The notes beneath the pieces are model-generated. The model was not told the DNA's origin and made no database searches. It was given only the letters and a program-made list of their open reading frames with translations. This document shows positions 1 to 8,799 of a DNA stretch of 64,000 bases, in pieces. Within the stretch, counting starts at the first letter, position 1; the number at the start of each line of letters is the position of its first letter. This DNA is from Alcanivorax sp. DG881. GTDB lineage: Bacteria > Pseudomonadota > Gammaproteobacteria > Pseudomonadales > Alcanivoracaceae. The DNA lies in NCBI RefSeq assembly GCF_000155615.1, contig NZ_DS989915.1:2238874-2302873 (forward strand). Direction: 5' to 3'. The translations under genes and the position numbers were made by a program.

Positions 1-2
1 GC

Positions 3-2648
3 CGTCGCCGCCTGGATGCGCAGGAAACCATGCCGTTCTGCCGCCGCATGCTCTCCGGGCTGGCCCTGTCCACGCCGCTACTGCTAGGCCTGGCCGGCTA
101 CCTGTTCAACCCCCTGGAAACCCTGTTCTCACCGCAAATGCTGGGCGCGCAGCTGGTTTGCGCCTGCCTGGGCCTGGGCCTGAGTGTCATGGCGCTGGCC
201 GCCTACAGCAGCCATTTCCCCACCGTATTTCTGTACCTGGTGATGCTGCTGGGCCCGGCCGTGACCCGCCTGGCTGAAACCCAGCAGCACCACCCGTTTT
301 CACTGATTGTGCTGATGTCACTGCTGGGGCTGTTCTTCCTGGTCGCCGCCCGCCGTATCAACCGCACCGGCCACCAGGCGATGATGCTGCAGGCCAGCAA
401 CCGCTCCCTGATTGATTACCTGAACCGGGCCCGCAGCGATGCCGAAGCCCTGAACGAGAAACTGGCCCAGGAAATCTACGAGCGCAAGGAAGCCCGCCAG
501 CGGCTGCAGGAAACCAACGAACGGCTGGAAAGCATGGTGCAGGAACGCACCCAGGCACTGGGCGAAACCAACACCGCCCTGGCCGCCACCAGTGAACGGC
601 TGGAACTGGCGCTGGAAGCCAGCAACATCGGCCTGTGGGACTGGATGCTGGATACCGGGCGCAACTACCACACCAACTTCGACCGCCTGCTGGGTTACGA
701 CAGCGCCTACTTCAAGAACTTCTTCGGCGACCTGGAAACCCTGGTTCATCCAGACGACCTGACCCGCATCCGCCGCGCCATGGTGTCGCACTTCAAGGGC
801 GAAGACAGCCGCTACCACGCGGTCTACCGGCTGCGCCACGCAGACGGCAGCTGGCGCTGGATTGAGGATGAAGGCCGGGTGGTATCCCGCAGCCGCGACG
901 GCCGCGCCACCCGCATGATCGGCACCCGCCGGGACATCACCGATGACCGCCAGGCCCAGGAACAACAACGCCTGGCCGCCACCGTGTTCGAAAACGCCCC
1001 GGAAGGCATCTTCATCCTTGATCAAGAGTTCCGTTTCCTCGCCGTGAACGCCCGCTTTGAACAGATCACCGGCTATTCCGAGTCCCTGGTCATTGGCCGC
1101 CGCATCCTCGAAGAAGAGCAGACTCAGCCCAACCGGGACACCTACCTGAGCATTACCACTGCCCTGCAGGAAAGTGGCTTCTGGGAAGGGGAAATCAGCG
1201 AACGCCGCCGCAACGGCGAAATCTTCCCCGAATGGTTGCAGATGAGCGCCGTCCGTGACGAGCAGAAACGGGTGATCCGCTATGTGGGGATGATGTCCGA
1301 CCTGACCACCCGCAAGGAAACCGAACAACAGCTGCAGTTCCTGTCCAACTACGATCGCCTCACCGGCCTGGCCAACCGCACCCAGTTCCGTGAGCACCTG
1401 CACAAGTCGCTGACGCTGGCCCGCCTTAACCGGGAAAAAGTGGCCTTGCTGATGATCGACCTGGACCGCTTCAAGCCGATCAATGAATCCCTCGGCCATG
1501 AAATCGGTGACCGCCTGCTCAAGGCCGCCGCCGAACGTATTGCCCAACATGCTGGCGGCGAAGAAGCCCTGGCCCGGGTAGGCGGTGATGAATTCACCCT
1601 GCTGCTGGAGAATCACGGCGGCGAAAGCGGCATCAGCCAGCAATGCCAGAAACTGATCAACGCCATGAAAAAGCCGTTCCTGATCGACGGCCACGAACTG
1701 CTGCTGGGCGCCAGCATCGGCATCAGCCTGTTCCCGGATACCGCCAAAGAAGCCCAAAGCATGATCAACCAGTCCGACATGGCGGTGTATCAGGCCAAAC
1801 GCAGCGGCGGCAATAATTTCCAGTTCTACCGCAGCAACATGCGCGTGGCGTCAGTGGAACAGCTGGCCCTGGAAACCAGCCTGCGCAAGGCCATCTTCAA
1901 GAACGAATTCGTGGTGTACTACCAGCCGAAAATGGAGCTGGCCAGCAACCGCATCACCTCGGTGGAAGCATTGGTGCGCTGGCAGCACCCCACCATGGGC
2001 CTGCTGCCGCCGGCGGACTTCATTCCCCTGGCCGAAGAAACCGGGCTGATTTCCGCCATCGGTGAACTGGTACTGGAGCGCTCCTGCCGCCAGGCCCACA
2101 AGTGGTACAAACAGGGGCTGGGCAACATCTGTGTATCGGTAAACCTGTCCGCTCACCAGTTCCGCAAAGGCAACGTGGCAGAAATCGTGGACCGGGTACT
2201 GTCCACCACCGAACTGCCCCCGCACCTGCTGGAACTGGAACTCACCGAAAGCCTGATCATGGAAGACATGGAGCAGAACATCGAACTGCTCCAGCAACTG
2301 CGCACCCGGGGCATTGAGCTGGCACTGGACGATTTCGGCACCGGCTATTCGTCGCTGAGCTACCTGAAGCGCTTCCCGGTGGACACCCTGAAGATCGATC
2401 GCTCCTTCATCATGGACCTGGACAAAAGCCCGGACGATGCCGCCATCACCCGCGCCATCATCGACATGGCCCACAGCCTGAAGATGAACGTGATCGCCGA
2501 AGGGGTGGAAACCGAAGAACACCTGAGCATCCTGCGCGATATGCATTGCGACAGCATCCAGGGCTACCTGCTCAGCCGCCCGGTGCCGGAAAACGAGTTG
2601 CTGGAATTGCTGCACACCCAGGCGTATCGAAAAGCAATTGATAATTAA
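3..2648 (+). CDS. PAS-GGDEF-EAL membrane protein (c-di-GMP turnover), 5' end cut
   Basis: Inner-membrane c-di-GMP signalling protein. Counting from the ATG at 30, about four hydrophobic helices lie in residues 1-110, then a coiled coil (115-190), a PAS_3-type fold (190-305), a second PAS (313-430), GGDEF (435-600) and EAL (615-865). The cyclase motif GGDEF (518-522) is intact, and no RxxD inhibitory site precedes it. The EAL domain keeps EALVRW, NLSAHQF, ELTES, DDFGTGYSS and EGVET, so phosphodiesterase activity is plausible. The frame stays open to the left window edge, and the preceding residues (RRRLDAQET) look like a cytoplasmic loop between helices, so the true start is probably outside the window. 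An AGGA before the ATG at 30 leaves that start possible. Confidence 0.88.
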   Translation, partial: RRRLDAQETMPFCRRMLSGLALSTPLLLGLAGYLFNPLETLFSPQMLGAQLVCACLGLGLSVMALAAYSSHFPTVFLYLVMLLGPAVTRLAETQQHHPFSLIVLMSLLGLFFLVAARRINRTGHQAMMLQASNRSLIDYLNRARSDAEALNEKLAQEIYERKEARQRLQETNERLESMVQERTQALGETNTALAATSERLELALEASNIGLWDWMLDTGRNYHTNFDRLLGYDSAYFKNFFGDLETLVHPDDLTRIRRAMVSHFKGEDSRYHAVYRLRHADGSWRWIEDEGRVVSRSRDGRATRMIGTRRDITDDRQAQEQQRLAATVFENAPEGIFILDQEFRFLAVNARFEQITGYSESLVIGRRILEEEQTQPNRDTYLSITTALQESGFWEGEISERRRNGEIFPEWLQMSAVRDEQKRVIRYVGMMSDLTTRKETEQQLQFLSNYDRLTGLANRTQFREHLHKSLTLARLNREKVALLMIDLDRFKPINESLGHEIGDRLLKAAAERIAQHAGGEEALARVGGDEFTLLLENHGGESGISQQCQKLINAMKKPFLIDGHELLLGASIGISLFPDTAKEAQSMINQSDMAVYQAKRSGGNNFQFYRSNMRVASVEQLALETSLRKAIFKNEFVVYYQPKMELASNRITSVEALVRWQHPTMGLLPPADFIPLAEETGLISAIGELVLERSCRQAHKWYKQGLGNICVSVNLSAHQFRKGNVAEIVDRVLSTTELPPHLLELELTESLIMEDMEQNIELLQQLRTRGIELALDDFGTGYSSLSYLKRFPVDTLKIDRSFIMDLDKSPDDAAITRAIIDMAHSLKMNVIAEGVETEEHLSILRDMHCDSIQGYLLSRPVPENELLELLHTQAYRKAIDN

Positions 2649-2800
2649 TAGTTAATAATTAATAACTCGCGGGACAACATTGGTTGGCCCCGTAAACGCA
2701 AGAGGCCGCGCCCTGACTTTGGACGCGGCCTCTTGGATTTAAAAGCAACTCGAGACTCGCCCGCGCAGCTATTAATTATTCATTATTAACTATTAATTAA
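2641..2800. repeat. Palindromic intergenic element, TTAATA-type arms
   Basis: Left arm 2641-2672 and right arm 2756-2800 are near-perfect reverse complements built from TAATTAATAGTTAATAAT-like words, each ending in a CGCGGG block. The arms contain the stop codons of both convergent genes. A 12-bp hairpin lies in the centre. It belongs to the same structural class as the elements near 8.4, 11.9, 51.0 and 52.9 kb. Confidence 0.7.
2699..2735. terminator. Bidirectional hairpin between convergent genes
   Basis: CAAGAGGCCGCG (2699-2710) pairs perfectly with CGCGGCCTCTTG (2724-2735). It lies between two convergent genes, inside the AT-rich arms. The T-tract is weak on both sides. Confidence 0.6.
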
Positions 2801-3776
2801 GCAGTTCCAGCGTCTCCTCCGCCTGAAAATACCCCGCCAGATGCCGACGCAGCCACGCTTCCAGCAACCCTTCGCTCTGCAGCTTGGCCATCACTGGCGG
2901 CAGGAAGCGGCGGGCATCACCCAGCATCAGCTCGCGGGTGACGCCCAGCTCATCCAGCAGACCGGTGAGGCTGGTATCGCCATATTTATCAAAAAAGGCC
3001 TGCACCCCCGACTCCAGCATGGCATTGAAGTAATCCGTGTGGCGCAACTCGCGCCAGTACTCGAACACAATCACGAACAGCTCCTGAATATCCTCGCTGC
3101 TCACCAGCTCCTTGAGATCCGCCACCGGACGTTGGCCAAAGTCCTGCCAAGCGACCTTCACCAACTCACGCAGCTCGTCCAGGTTCTCGTCCCGGTACAG
3201 ATACGGGTCACTCAGCAATTGTTCCATGCGGCGCAACAACCACTCCTGCAGCCGCGCTTCCAGGCTGGACAACCAGCGCTCCGGCAAGCGTTTGCTCAAC
3301 TGGCTGCGCAGGGGGCCGGGCAAACCCTGATGCAGCAACGTCTTGAGCCCCAGCTGGGCGCCACCGGCCAACAACGCCAGCAGCACCGGGTTACGCCCCA
3401 GCCAGGCCATGCCTTCACGTGACAGAGGAATTTCCAGCCCTTTATCCAGCAGCGCCATCACCACGGCTTCGTCGATCACCTCCTCCACGATGCGTTCGCT
3501 CTGAATGGCGTGGTCATAGAAACGCTCAACCATATCGCCCACCAGCTCGGGAATCGCACCGCTGATATCCATCTGCACCGCGTATTTCTGCGCCGTGGCA
3601 AAAATTTGGTCAGCCTGCACCCACTGATTCAGGGAATAACCTGCCGCCCGTTCAAGGACATAATCCAGCTCATCAACAATCAGCGAGTCCAGCTGCTCCG
3701 GCGAGAGACGCGCCAACAGATATTCGACCAGCCCATCCAGTAAACGATTTGCCACTTCCTGTTTATTACTCGCCAT
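2793..3776 (-). CDS. Hypothetical protein, mostly helical
   Basis: I do not recognise this 327-aa protein. It is rich in acidic, Leu-rich helical segments, with one weakly hydrophobic stretch (PVLLALLAGGAQLGL, around residue 150) that could be a membrane-associating helix. It has no signal peptide and no clear catalytic motif. The ATG at 3776 was chosen because GGGAAAGG precedes it at good spacing; an upstream in-frame start at 3830 would run into the divergent promoter. It is divergent from the ferritin-like hydrolase gene with an 86-bp gap holding a palindrome, so the two may share regulation. Confidence 0.7.
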   Translation of the reverse strand: MASNKQEVANRLLDGLVEYLLARLSPEQLDSLIVDELDYVLERAAGYSLNQWVQADQIFATAQKYAVQMDISGAIPELVGDMVERFYDHAIQSERIVEEVIDEAVVMALLDKGLEIPLSREGMAWLGRNPVLLALLAGGAQLGLKTLLHQGLPGPLRSQLSKRLPERWLSSLEARLQEWLLRRMEQLLSDPYLYRDENLDELRELVKVAWQDFGQRPVADLKELVSSEDIQELFVIVFEYWRELRHTDYFNAMLESGVQAFFDKYGDTSLTGLLDELGVTRELMLGDARRFLPPVMAKLQSEGLLEAWLRRHLAGYFQAEETLELLN

Positions 3777-3821
3777 TTTTTGCCTTTCCCGATGAAAAGT
3801 TCTTGATGCTGCGCACATCGA

Positions 3822-3842
3822 TTGTATCATTGAATGATGTAA
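3822..3842. promoter_or_regulatory. Candidate operator in a divergent promoter
   Basis: TTGTATCATT-G-AATGATGTAA is an inverted repeat with 8 of 10 positions matching. It lies midway between the divergent starts at 3776 and 3863. Its size and symmetry suit a TetR- or GntR-type dimer. No regulator gene is adjacent. Confidence 0.4.
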
Positions 3843-3862
3843 CAGTTACGGAGGGACGCACA

Positions 3863-4708
3863 ATGGCGATCTCGATACTCCCCATACGTCGAAACCTGAA
3901 ATTCAACCTGAACCCGGCCAAAGCACTGACCTGGCACCGGGACGGCCTGAATGTCAGCCAGTTCCTCAACACCATGAGCCTGTTTTTCCCGGTGGGCGAG
4001 CGCTTCTTTATCGACAGCGTCCGTCACTATCGCGACCAGATTACCGACTCGGAGCTGAAAAAGGCAGTGACCGCCTTTATCGGCCAGGAAGCCATGCACG
4101 GCCGTGAGCACGAAGAATACAACGACTTCGTCGCCCAGGCGGGTATTCCGCTGCATGCCCAGGAAGCCTTTGTGGCCAAGCTGCTTGGCGCTGCCCAGCA
4201 ATACAGCCCCAAATCGTTTCAACTGGCCGCCACCGTGGCGCTGGAACACCTGACCGCCATTCTCGGCGGCGGCCTGCTGGATCTGCCCGAACTCATGGAA
4301 GGCGCCGACGAGGGCTACAAGGCCATCTGGAACTGGCACGCTCTGGAAGAAACCGAACACAAGGCCGTAGCCTTCGATGTGTACCGCACGGTGATTGGCG
4401 ACGACAGCGATCTGGGCGCCTACGCCCTGCGCAGCGGCACCCTGGTGCTTGCCACTGGCATTTTCTTTGCCCTGTTTATCCCCTTCTACCTGCACAACGT
4501 GCGCATCAAGGGCGGCCTGACCGACCTGAAAGGCTGGCGGGCCGTGGCCAAACACACCTGGGGCCGCAAAGGGATCTTCCTGAACATCACCAAACCCTGG
4601 TTCGACTGGTTCAAACCCGGCTTCCATCCGTGGGATCACGATAACAGCGAGCAGCTGCAAAACTTCGAAGCCCTGCTTGGCGACCTGCTCAACGAGGAAG
4701 CCGCCTAA
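3863..4708 (+). CDS. Metal-dependent hydrolase, ferritin-like (PF10118 type)
   Basis: A 281-aa protein of the predicted metal-dependent hydrolase family common in lipid-degrading gammaproteobacteria. Carboxylate/His pairs typical of a di-iron helical bundle are visible: EAMHGREH, a following EHLT and EETEHKAVAFD. A hydrophobic segment (ATGIFFALFIPFYL, around residues 195-210) suggests membrane association. The ATG at 3863 has GGAGG eight bases upstream; the frame is open further upstream but without a better ribosome site. A strong intrinsic terminator follows. Substrate unknown. Confidence 0.8.
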   Translation: MAISILPIRRNLKFNLNPAKALTWHRDGLNVSQFLNTMSLFFPVGERFFIDSVRHYRDQITDSELKKAVTAFIGQEAMHGREHEEYNDFVAQAGIPLHAQEAFVAKLLGAAQQYSPKSFQLAATVALEHLTAILGGGLLDLPELMEGADEGYKAIWNWHALEETEHKAVAFDVYRTVIGDDSDLGAYALRSGTLVLATGIFFALFIPFYLHNVRIKGGLTDLKGWRAVAKHTWGRKGIFLNITKPWFDWFKPGFHPWDHDNSEQLQNFEALLGDLLNEEAA

Positions 4709-4750
4709 CCGTTTTACTTCACCGAGCTCTCCCTTTTCCGGTGACTTTCA

Positions 4751-4779
4751 GGGTCGGCACTTTGCCGGCCCTTTTTTTT
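4751..4779 (+). terminator. Intrinsic terminator of the ferritin-like hydrolase gene
   Basis: GGGTCGGC (4751-4758), loop ACTTT, GCCGGCCC (4764-4771), one G-T wobble, then eight T. Confidence 0.88.
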
Positions 4780-4781
4780 GC

Positions 4782-4801
4782 CGCGCTGCGGCCGCAGCGC
4801 G
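4782..4801. promoter_or_regulatory. Perfect 20-bp palindrome upstream of the M24-like operon
   Basis: CGCGCTGCGGCCGCAGCGCG is a perfect palindrome directly after the preceding terminator and about 180 bp before the start at 4981. It could be an operator or simply a GC-rich hairpin. Confidence 0.3.
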
Positions 4802-4980
4802 CTGGCAAACCTGCCGAGATCGAGTCGTGTCGAAGTAGCTCTTCACCAGCCGTTTTTGCCCCCGCAATTGGCCCTGGGGAGTCATCACCCGGGTAACAAT
4901 GCCAGTCACGGCGGTTGACCGTGACATTGAGCACTGTAATGATCGAACTCCATTCCAACGACAACATGGCGGAGGCGTTC

Positions 4981-5676
4981 ATGAACGCATTCTGGACCCC
5001 GGACTCGCAGGCGCTGGCGCCTTATCTCGCGGCCTGGCAGCAGGCGCACAAAGGGCTGCAGATTATCGCTGGATCCCTGCAACCGGGCATGACCGAGCAG
5101 GATTGCGAGCTGCTGATCCGTGACTGGTTACGTGCGCACCAGCTGTTCGATCCGGCCCGCCCGCCAAAGGTGCGCTTTACCGCCCAGCCAACCCGCCGTC
5201 GCTTTGGCCTGAACAGACCGGGAAAGCGCCGTTACCGGATCGGCATGGGCTATATACTGCGTTGCGATGCGGTGCAAAACGGCTACGCCGCCAAGGCCTG
5301 CCTCAGCGGCCCCGACGTCGTTCAGCTGGCCGCATTACACCGCCGTCTGCGTGACTATCGCGACCAGCTGCCACACGCCCTGGTCCGGGGGGAAACACCC
5401 CAGCAGCTGGCTGACCGTTTCCCCGGCCTGCGCCAGCACTACCGCCTGGCGCCGCTCACCGGCACCCTGCCCGAAGGGAACCGCATCGGGGAAGGGCCGC
5501 TGATACCCGGCCTGTGGCAATGGCAGCTGACCCTGAGCGATGGCACGCACAGCGTCGGCAGCAGTGAATTCCTGCTGATGGACGACCAGGGCCCGCGCTG
5601 GCTGACCGACACTCCGGCGCACCTGCTCGACACAAACAATAACGGCAATAACCACAAGCAAGAGGAAGCAGCCTGA
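4981..5676 (+). CDS. M24 (creatinase/aminopeptidase)-like protein, probably degenerate
   Basis: A 231-aa protein. The segment GSLQPGMTEQDCELLIRDWL resembles the helix that opens the pita-bread fold of M24 peptidases. The usual metal-binding Asp/His/Glu set is not obvious: around RYRIGMGYILRCDAVQNGY only the general pattern remains. It may be a non-catalytic relative. The ATG at 4981 has GGAGG five bases upstream; in-frame starts at 4915 and 4939 have none. Its TGA overlaps the next ATG by one base, so it is probably translationally coupled to the hydrolase-SDR fusion. Confidence 0.55.
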   Translation: MNAFWTPDSQALAPYLAAWQQAHKGLQIIAGSLQPGMTEQDCELLIRDWLRAHQLFDPARPPKVRFTAQPTRRRFGLNRPGKRRYRIGMGYILRCDAVQNGYAAKACLSGPDVVQLAALHRRLRDYRDQLPHALVRGETPQQLADRFPGLRQHYRLAPLTGTLPEGNRIGEGPLIPGLWQWQLTLSDGTHSVGSSEFLLMDDQGPRWLTDTPAHLLDTNNNGNNHKQEEAA

Positions 5677-7421
5677 TGGTGCAGTGGCGCGACAGCAAAG
5701 TGAGCCGTGATGGCGTAGATCTGGCCGTACGGACCTGGAGTTCCGACAAGAGCCCCACCGTGGTGCTGGTTCACGGCTATCCCGACGCCAATCATGTCTG
5801 GGAAAAGGTGGCAGAGCGACTCAGCCGGGATTTCAAAGTGGTCGCCTATGATGTCCGCGGTGCCGGCAATTCCTCTATTCCAAAAGGTCGAGCAGCCTAC
5901 AAGCTCCGCCAGCTCCGTGACGACCTGCATGCGGTGATGGATGCGGTTTGCCCCAATGAGAAAGTCCACCTGGTCGGCCACGACTGGGGCTCCATTCAGA
6001 CCTGGGAGTCGGTCACCGACCCCGGCGCGGAACAACGCATTGCCTCCTACACCACCCTGTCCGGCCCCTGCCTGGATCACGTGGGCCAGTGGATGAAAGC
6101 CCGGCTGCGCGAACAGAAAATTGGCACCGTACTCAATCAGCTCGCCCACTCCTGGTATATCGGCGCCTTTCAATTACCGGTGCTGGCGCCGACTTTGTGG
6201 AAAGTCGGGCTGGCCAAGGCCTGGCCCCAGTTACTGCGCCGCAGCGAAAACCTGCACAGTGAAACCAGCGCCACCCAGCAACAGGACGGCATTCACGGCA
6301 TCGAACTGTACCGCGCCAACATGCGCCCCTCCTTGCTCAAACCCCGGGAGCGCTATACCAAGGTACCGGTGCAACTGATCGTTGCCCGCGAAGATAACTA
6401 TGTGCGCCCTGCCATGCTTGAAGACCTGCATCTGTGGACCGATCGCCTGTGGCGCCGGGAACTGGACTGCGGCCACTGGGGCCCCTTGCTGCAACACCCG
6501 GACGTGACCGCCCGCTGGATCCGCGAGTTCATTCAACACATCGACGGCGCCCCTGCCAGCGGCCCACTGCAACGCAGCGAAGTGACCGGCACACACCCGA
6601 AAGGCCCGGACAGCGGCAAGCGGGTTGTGGTCACCGGAGCCGGCTCCGGCATCGGCCGCGAAACCGCGCTAGCCTTTGCCCGCCGGGGCGCGCTGGTGCT
6701 GTGCACCGACATCAATGCCGAGGCCGCCGCCAGCACCGCCAGCATCATCATCCGTGAAGGCGGCGACGCGCTCAGCCGCAAATGCGACGTGAGCAACACC
6801 CGCTCCATGGAGGCCCTGGCCAACTACGTGGAAAAGGAACTGGGCGCCCCGGACATCCTGATCAATAACGCCGGCATCGGCCTTTCCGGCTCACTACTCG
6901 ACACCAGCGTGAAGGACTGGCAACAGGTGCTGGGCGTGAACCTGTGGGGCGTCATCCACGGCTGCCGGTTATTCGCCCGCCAGATGGTCGACAACGGCAA
7001 GGCCGGGCATATCGTCAACGTGGCTTCCGCCGCCGCCTTTCTGCCCTCGCGCATGCTGCCCGCCTACGCCACCAGCAAAAGCGCGGTGCTCATGTTCAGC
7101 GAATGCCTGCGTGCAGAAATGGCGGAGCACAACATCGGCGTCAGCGCCATCTGCCCCGGTATCATTGATACCCCCATCACCCGCAGCACCCGCTTTGTGG
7201 GCGTGGCCGACGAAGAACAAAGCCGCCGCCGGGAGGATGCCGCCAAGCTGTACCAGCGCCGGGCCTATACCCCGGACCGGGTCGCCCAGGCCATTGTTGA
7301 AGCCGTACAAAACAATCGCGCGGTGGTGCCCGTGAGTCCGGAAGCGCGGGGCATGCAGTGGCTGGGACGCTTCACCCCATCCCTGGCCCGCAATCTGGCA
7401 CAAGTGGATATGACGCCTTAG
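5676..7421 (+). CDS. Alpha/beta hydrolase-SDR fusion oxidoreductase
   Basis: A 581-aa two-domain enzyme. Residues 1-290 form an alpha/beta hydrolase: oxyanion region VLVHGYPD, and the nucleophile-elbow position occupied by GHDWGS (Asp, as in haloalkane dehalogenases and epoxide hydrolases), with a late His in DCGHWGP. Residues 310-581 form a classical [13 protein letters not shown] cofactor loop, NNAG, Ser in NVASAAA, YATSK active site. This fusion is known in environmental actinobacteria and gammaproteobacteria; its substrate is not established. Start overlaps the upstream stop (TGATG). Confidence 0.85.
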   Translation: MVQWRDSKVSRDGVDLAVRTWSSDKSPTVVLVHGYPDANHVWEKVAERLSRDFKVVAYDVRGAGNSSIPKGRAAYKLRQLRDDLHAVMDAVCPNEKVHLVGHDWGSIQTWESVTDPGAEQRIASYTTLSGPCLDHVGQWMKARLREQKIGTVLNQLAHSWYIGAFQLPVLAPTLWKVGLAKAWPQLLRRSENLHSETSATQQQDGIHGIELYRANMRPSLLKPRERYTKVPVQLIVAREDNYVRPAMLEDLHLWTDRLWRRELDCGHWGPLLQHPDVTARWIREFIQHIDGAPASGPLQRSEVTGTHPKGPDSGKRVVVTGAGSGIGRETALAFARRGALVLCTDINAEAAASTASIIIREGGDALSRKCDVSNTRSMEALANYVEKELGAPDILINNAGIGLSGSLLDTSVKDWQQVLGVNLWGVIHGCRLFARQMVDNGKAGHIVNVASAAAFLPSRMLPAYATSKSAVLMFSECLRAEMAEHNIGVSAICPGIIDTPITRSTRFVGVADEEQSRRREDAAKLYQRRAYTPDRVAQAIVEAVQNNRAVVPVSPEARGMQWLGRFTPSLARNLAQVDMTP

Positions 7422-7576
7422 AAGAAAACGCCATACGCCTGGTGCCAGACACCAACAATCAAAAACCTCTGGGTATATTTAACCGTCCGGCCTCAGGCTT
7501 CAGGCATTCGGCATATTGCGTGCCGCGTCTCTTTCCCCTTCTAGCCCCAGTGCAAAAAGGGGGCTATCATCGCCAC

Positions 7577-8422
7577 ATGAAAACCAGTGACCGTAATCCC
7601 GCAGCGATTCTGCGCAGCCTGAAAAAATACACTCAGCCGGCAGAACAACAGGCCCCGGCTGACACCGGCGACCACAAGGAATTCACCATCGACGAACTGG
7701 CCCGCGAAGCCAGCTCGACGGTGCGTAACGTGCGTGCCTACCAGGACCGCGGCATCCTGCCGCCCCCGGAAAAGCGCGGCCGCACGGGTATCTACACGGA
7801 TGTGCATCTGGCACGCCTGAAAATCATCGGCGCCCTGCTGGAACGCGGTTACACCCTCAACAACATCCGCGATTTGCTCAGCGCCTGGGAACAGGGCCGC
7901 GAGCTCAACGATATTCTCGGCCTGGAAGTGGCCGTTACTTCCTGGCAGAACCCCAGCGTCCCCTCCTACGTGGACTACCAGGATCTGCTGGATGACTTCG
8001 GCGAAGACATCACCCCGGAAGTGATGACCAAGGCGGTCAAGCTCGGCTACATCATTCCCGAAGGCATGCGCCTGCGCCTGCCCTACCCGCGCGTCTACAA
8101 CGCCGGCAAGGAACTCAGCGAAGCCGGCGTGCCGCTGGATGCGGTACTCACCCATGTGAGCCTGGTCCGCGAGGAAGTGGACAAGCTGGCCGAGCGTTTC
8201 ATCGGCATGATCATCCACCACCTGGTGGATGAAAAGTACGGCGACGAAGCCCTCCCCGAAGGCGAAGACGTGCCCAAACTGGCCGACTTCATCACCCGCA
8301 TCCGCCCACTGGCCGATGCTGTGGTCAGCGATGAACTGGGCCGGGTACTGGAAAAAAGCATCAACAAGATCCTCGTCGACCGCCTGGCCAACGTGCTGGC
8401 GCATATGGAAAAGAAGGGCTAG
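7577..8422 (+). CDS. MerR-family transcriptional regulator
   Basis: A 281-aa regulator. After about 35 variable residues comes a MerR winged HTH: FTIDELAREASSTVRNVRAY, then GILPPPEKRGRTGIYTD and the helix LLERGYTLNNIRDLL. The long C-terminal part (residues 110-281) has no Cys-rich metal site, so an organic effector is more likely. The ATG at 7577 is the best start, though its ribosome site is weak. It lies 155 bp after the hydrolase-SDR gene on the same strand and probably controls that operon (inference). Confidence 0.82.
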   Translation: MKTSDRNPAAILRSLKKYTQPAEQQAPADTGDHKEFTIDELAREASSTVRNVRAYQDRGILPPPEKRGRTGIYTDVHLARLKIIGALLERGYTLNNIRDLLSAWEQGRELNDILGLEVAVTSWQNPSVPSYVDYQDLLDDFGEDITPEVMTKAVKLGYIIPEGMRLRLPYPRVYNAGKELSEAGVPLDAVLTHVSLVREEVDKLAERFIGMIIHHLVDEKYGDEALPEGEDVPKLADFITRIRPLADAVVSDELGRVLEKSINKILVDRLANVLAHMEKKG

Positions 8423-8640
8423 CACGCAACACGCAACACGGCGCGGATAATGCAGAGGCTACCCAACCTCTGCACCCGCGCTATCACCGAATCGCGGGCA
8501 CAGAACTGAATACCCCCCCCCCCTCGCTTGCCCGCGTTTGAACTTCCAACTTTAAACTTTCAACTCACCCGCACGCCCAAACCTGCTCTTCCCTCCATGT
8601 TGCGCGTGTTGCATGAAGCGTGTTGCATGCTGCGTTAAGT
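8423..8640. repeat. Palindromic intergenic element, CGCAACA-type arms
   Basis: The left arm at 8422-8447 holds CACGCAACACGCAACAC. The right arm 8598-8636 carries the complementary words (GTGTTGCATGAAGCGTGTTG). Inside are a hairpin TGCAGAGG...CCTCTGCA (8451-8474), the shared core CCCGCG...CGCGGGCACAG (about 8476-8503), an 11-base C run (8513-8523) and a half copy of the AACTTTAAACTTTCAACT arm (8531-8573). Confidence 0.6.
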
Positions 8641-8799
8641 AGGCTTTTCTTTCTGTTTTGTTGCCGCCTCTCCCCCCATACCCATGGGAATGCCAATCTT
8701 GGGACGACCGTGCGAAAAATTGCGTCATTGCTCGATCCCGCGCAACCCTCGCACCAAAACAATCTCGCGCCAAAACAATAAAGTCCCGAGGAGAGCACC

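Noticed and set aside
4719..4982. An 87-codon minus frame after the ferritin-like hydrolase
   Set aside because: It overlaps the terminator and the 20-bp palindrome, has no ribosome site and a low-complexity composition.
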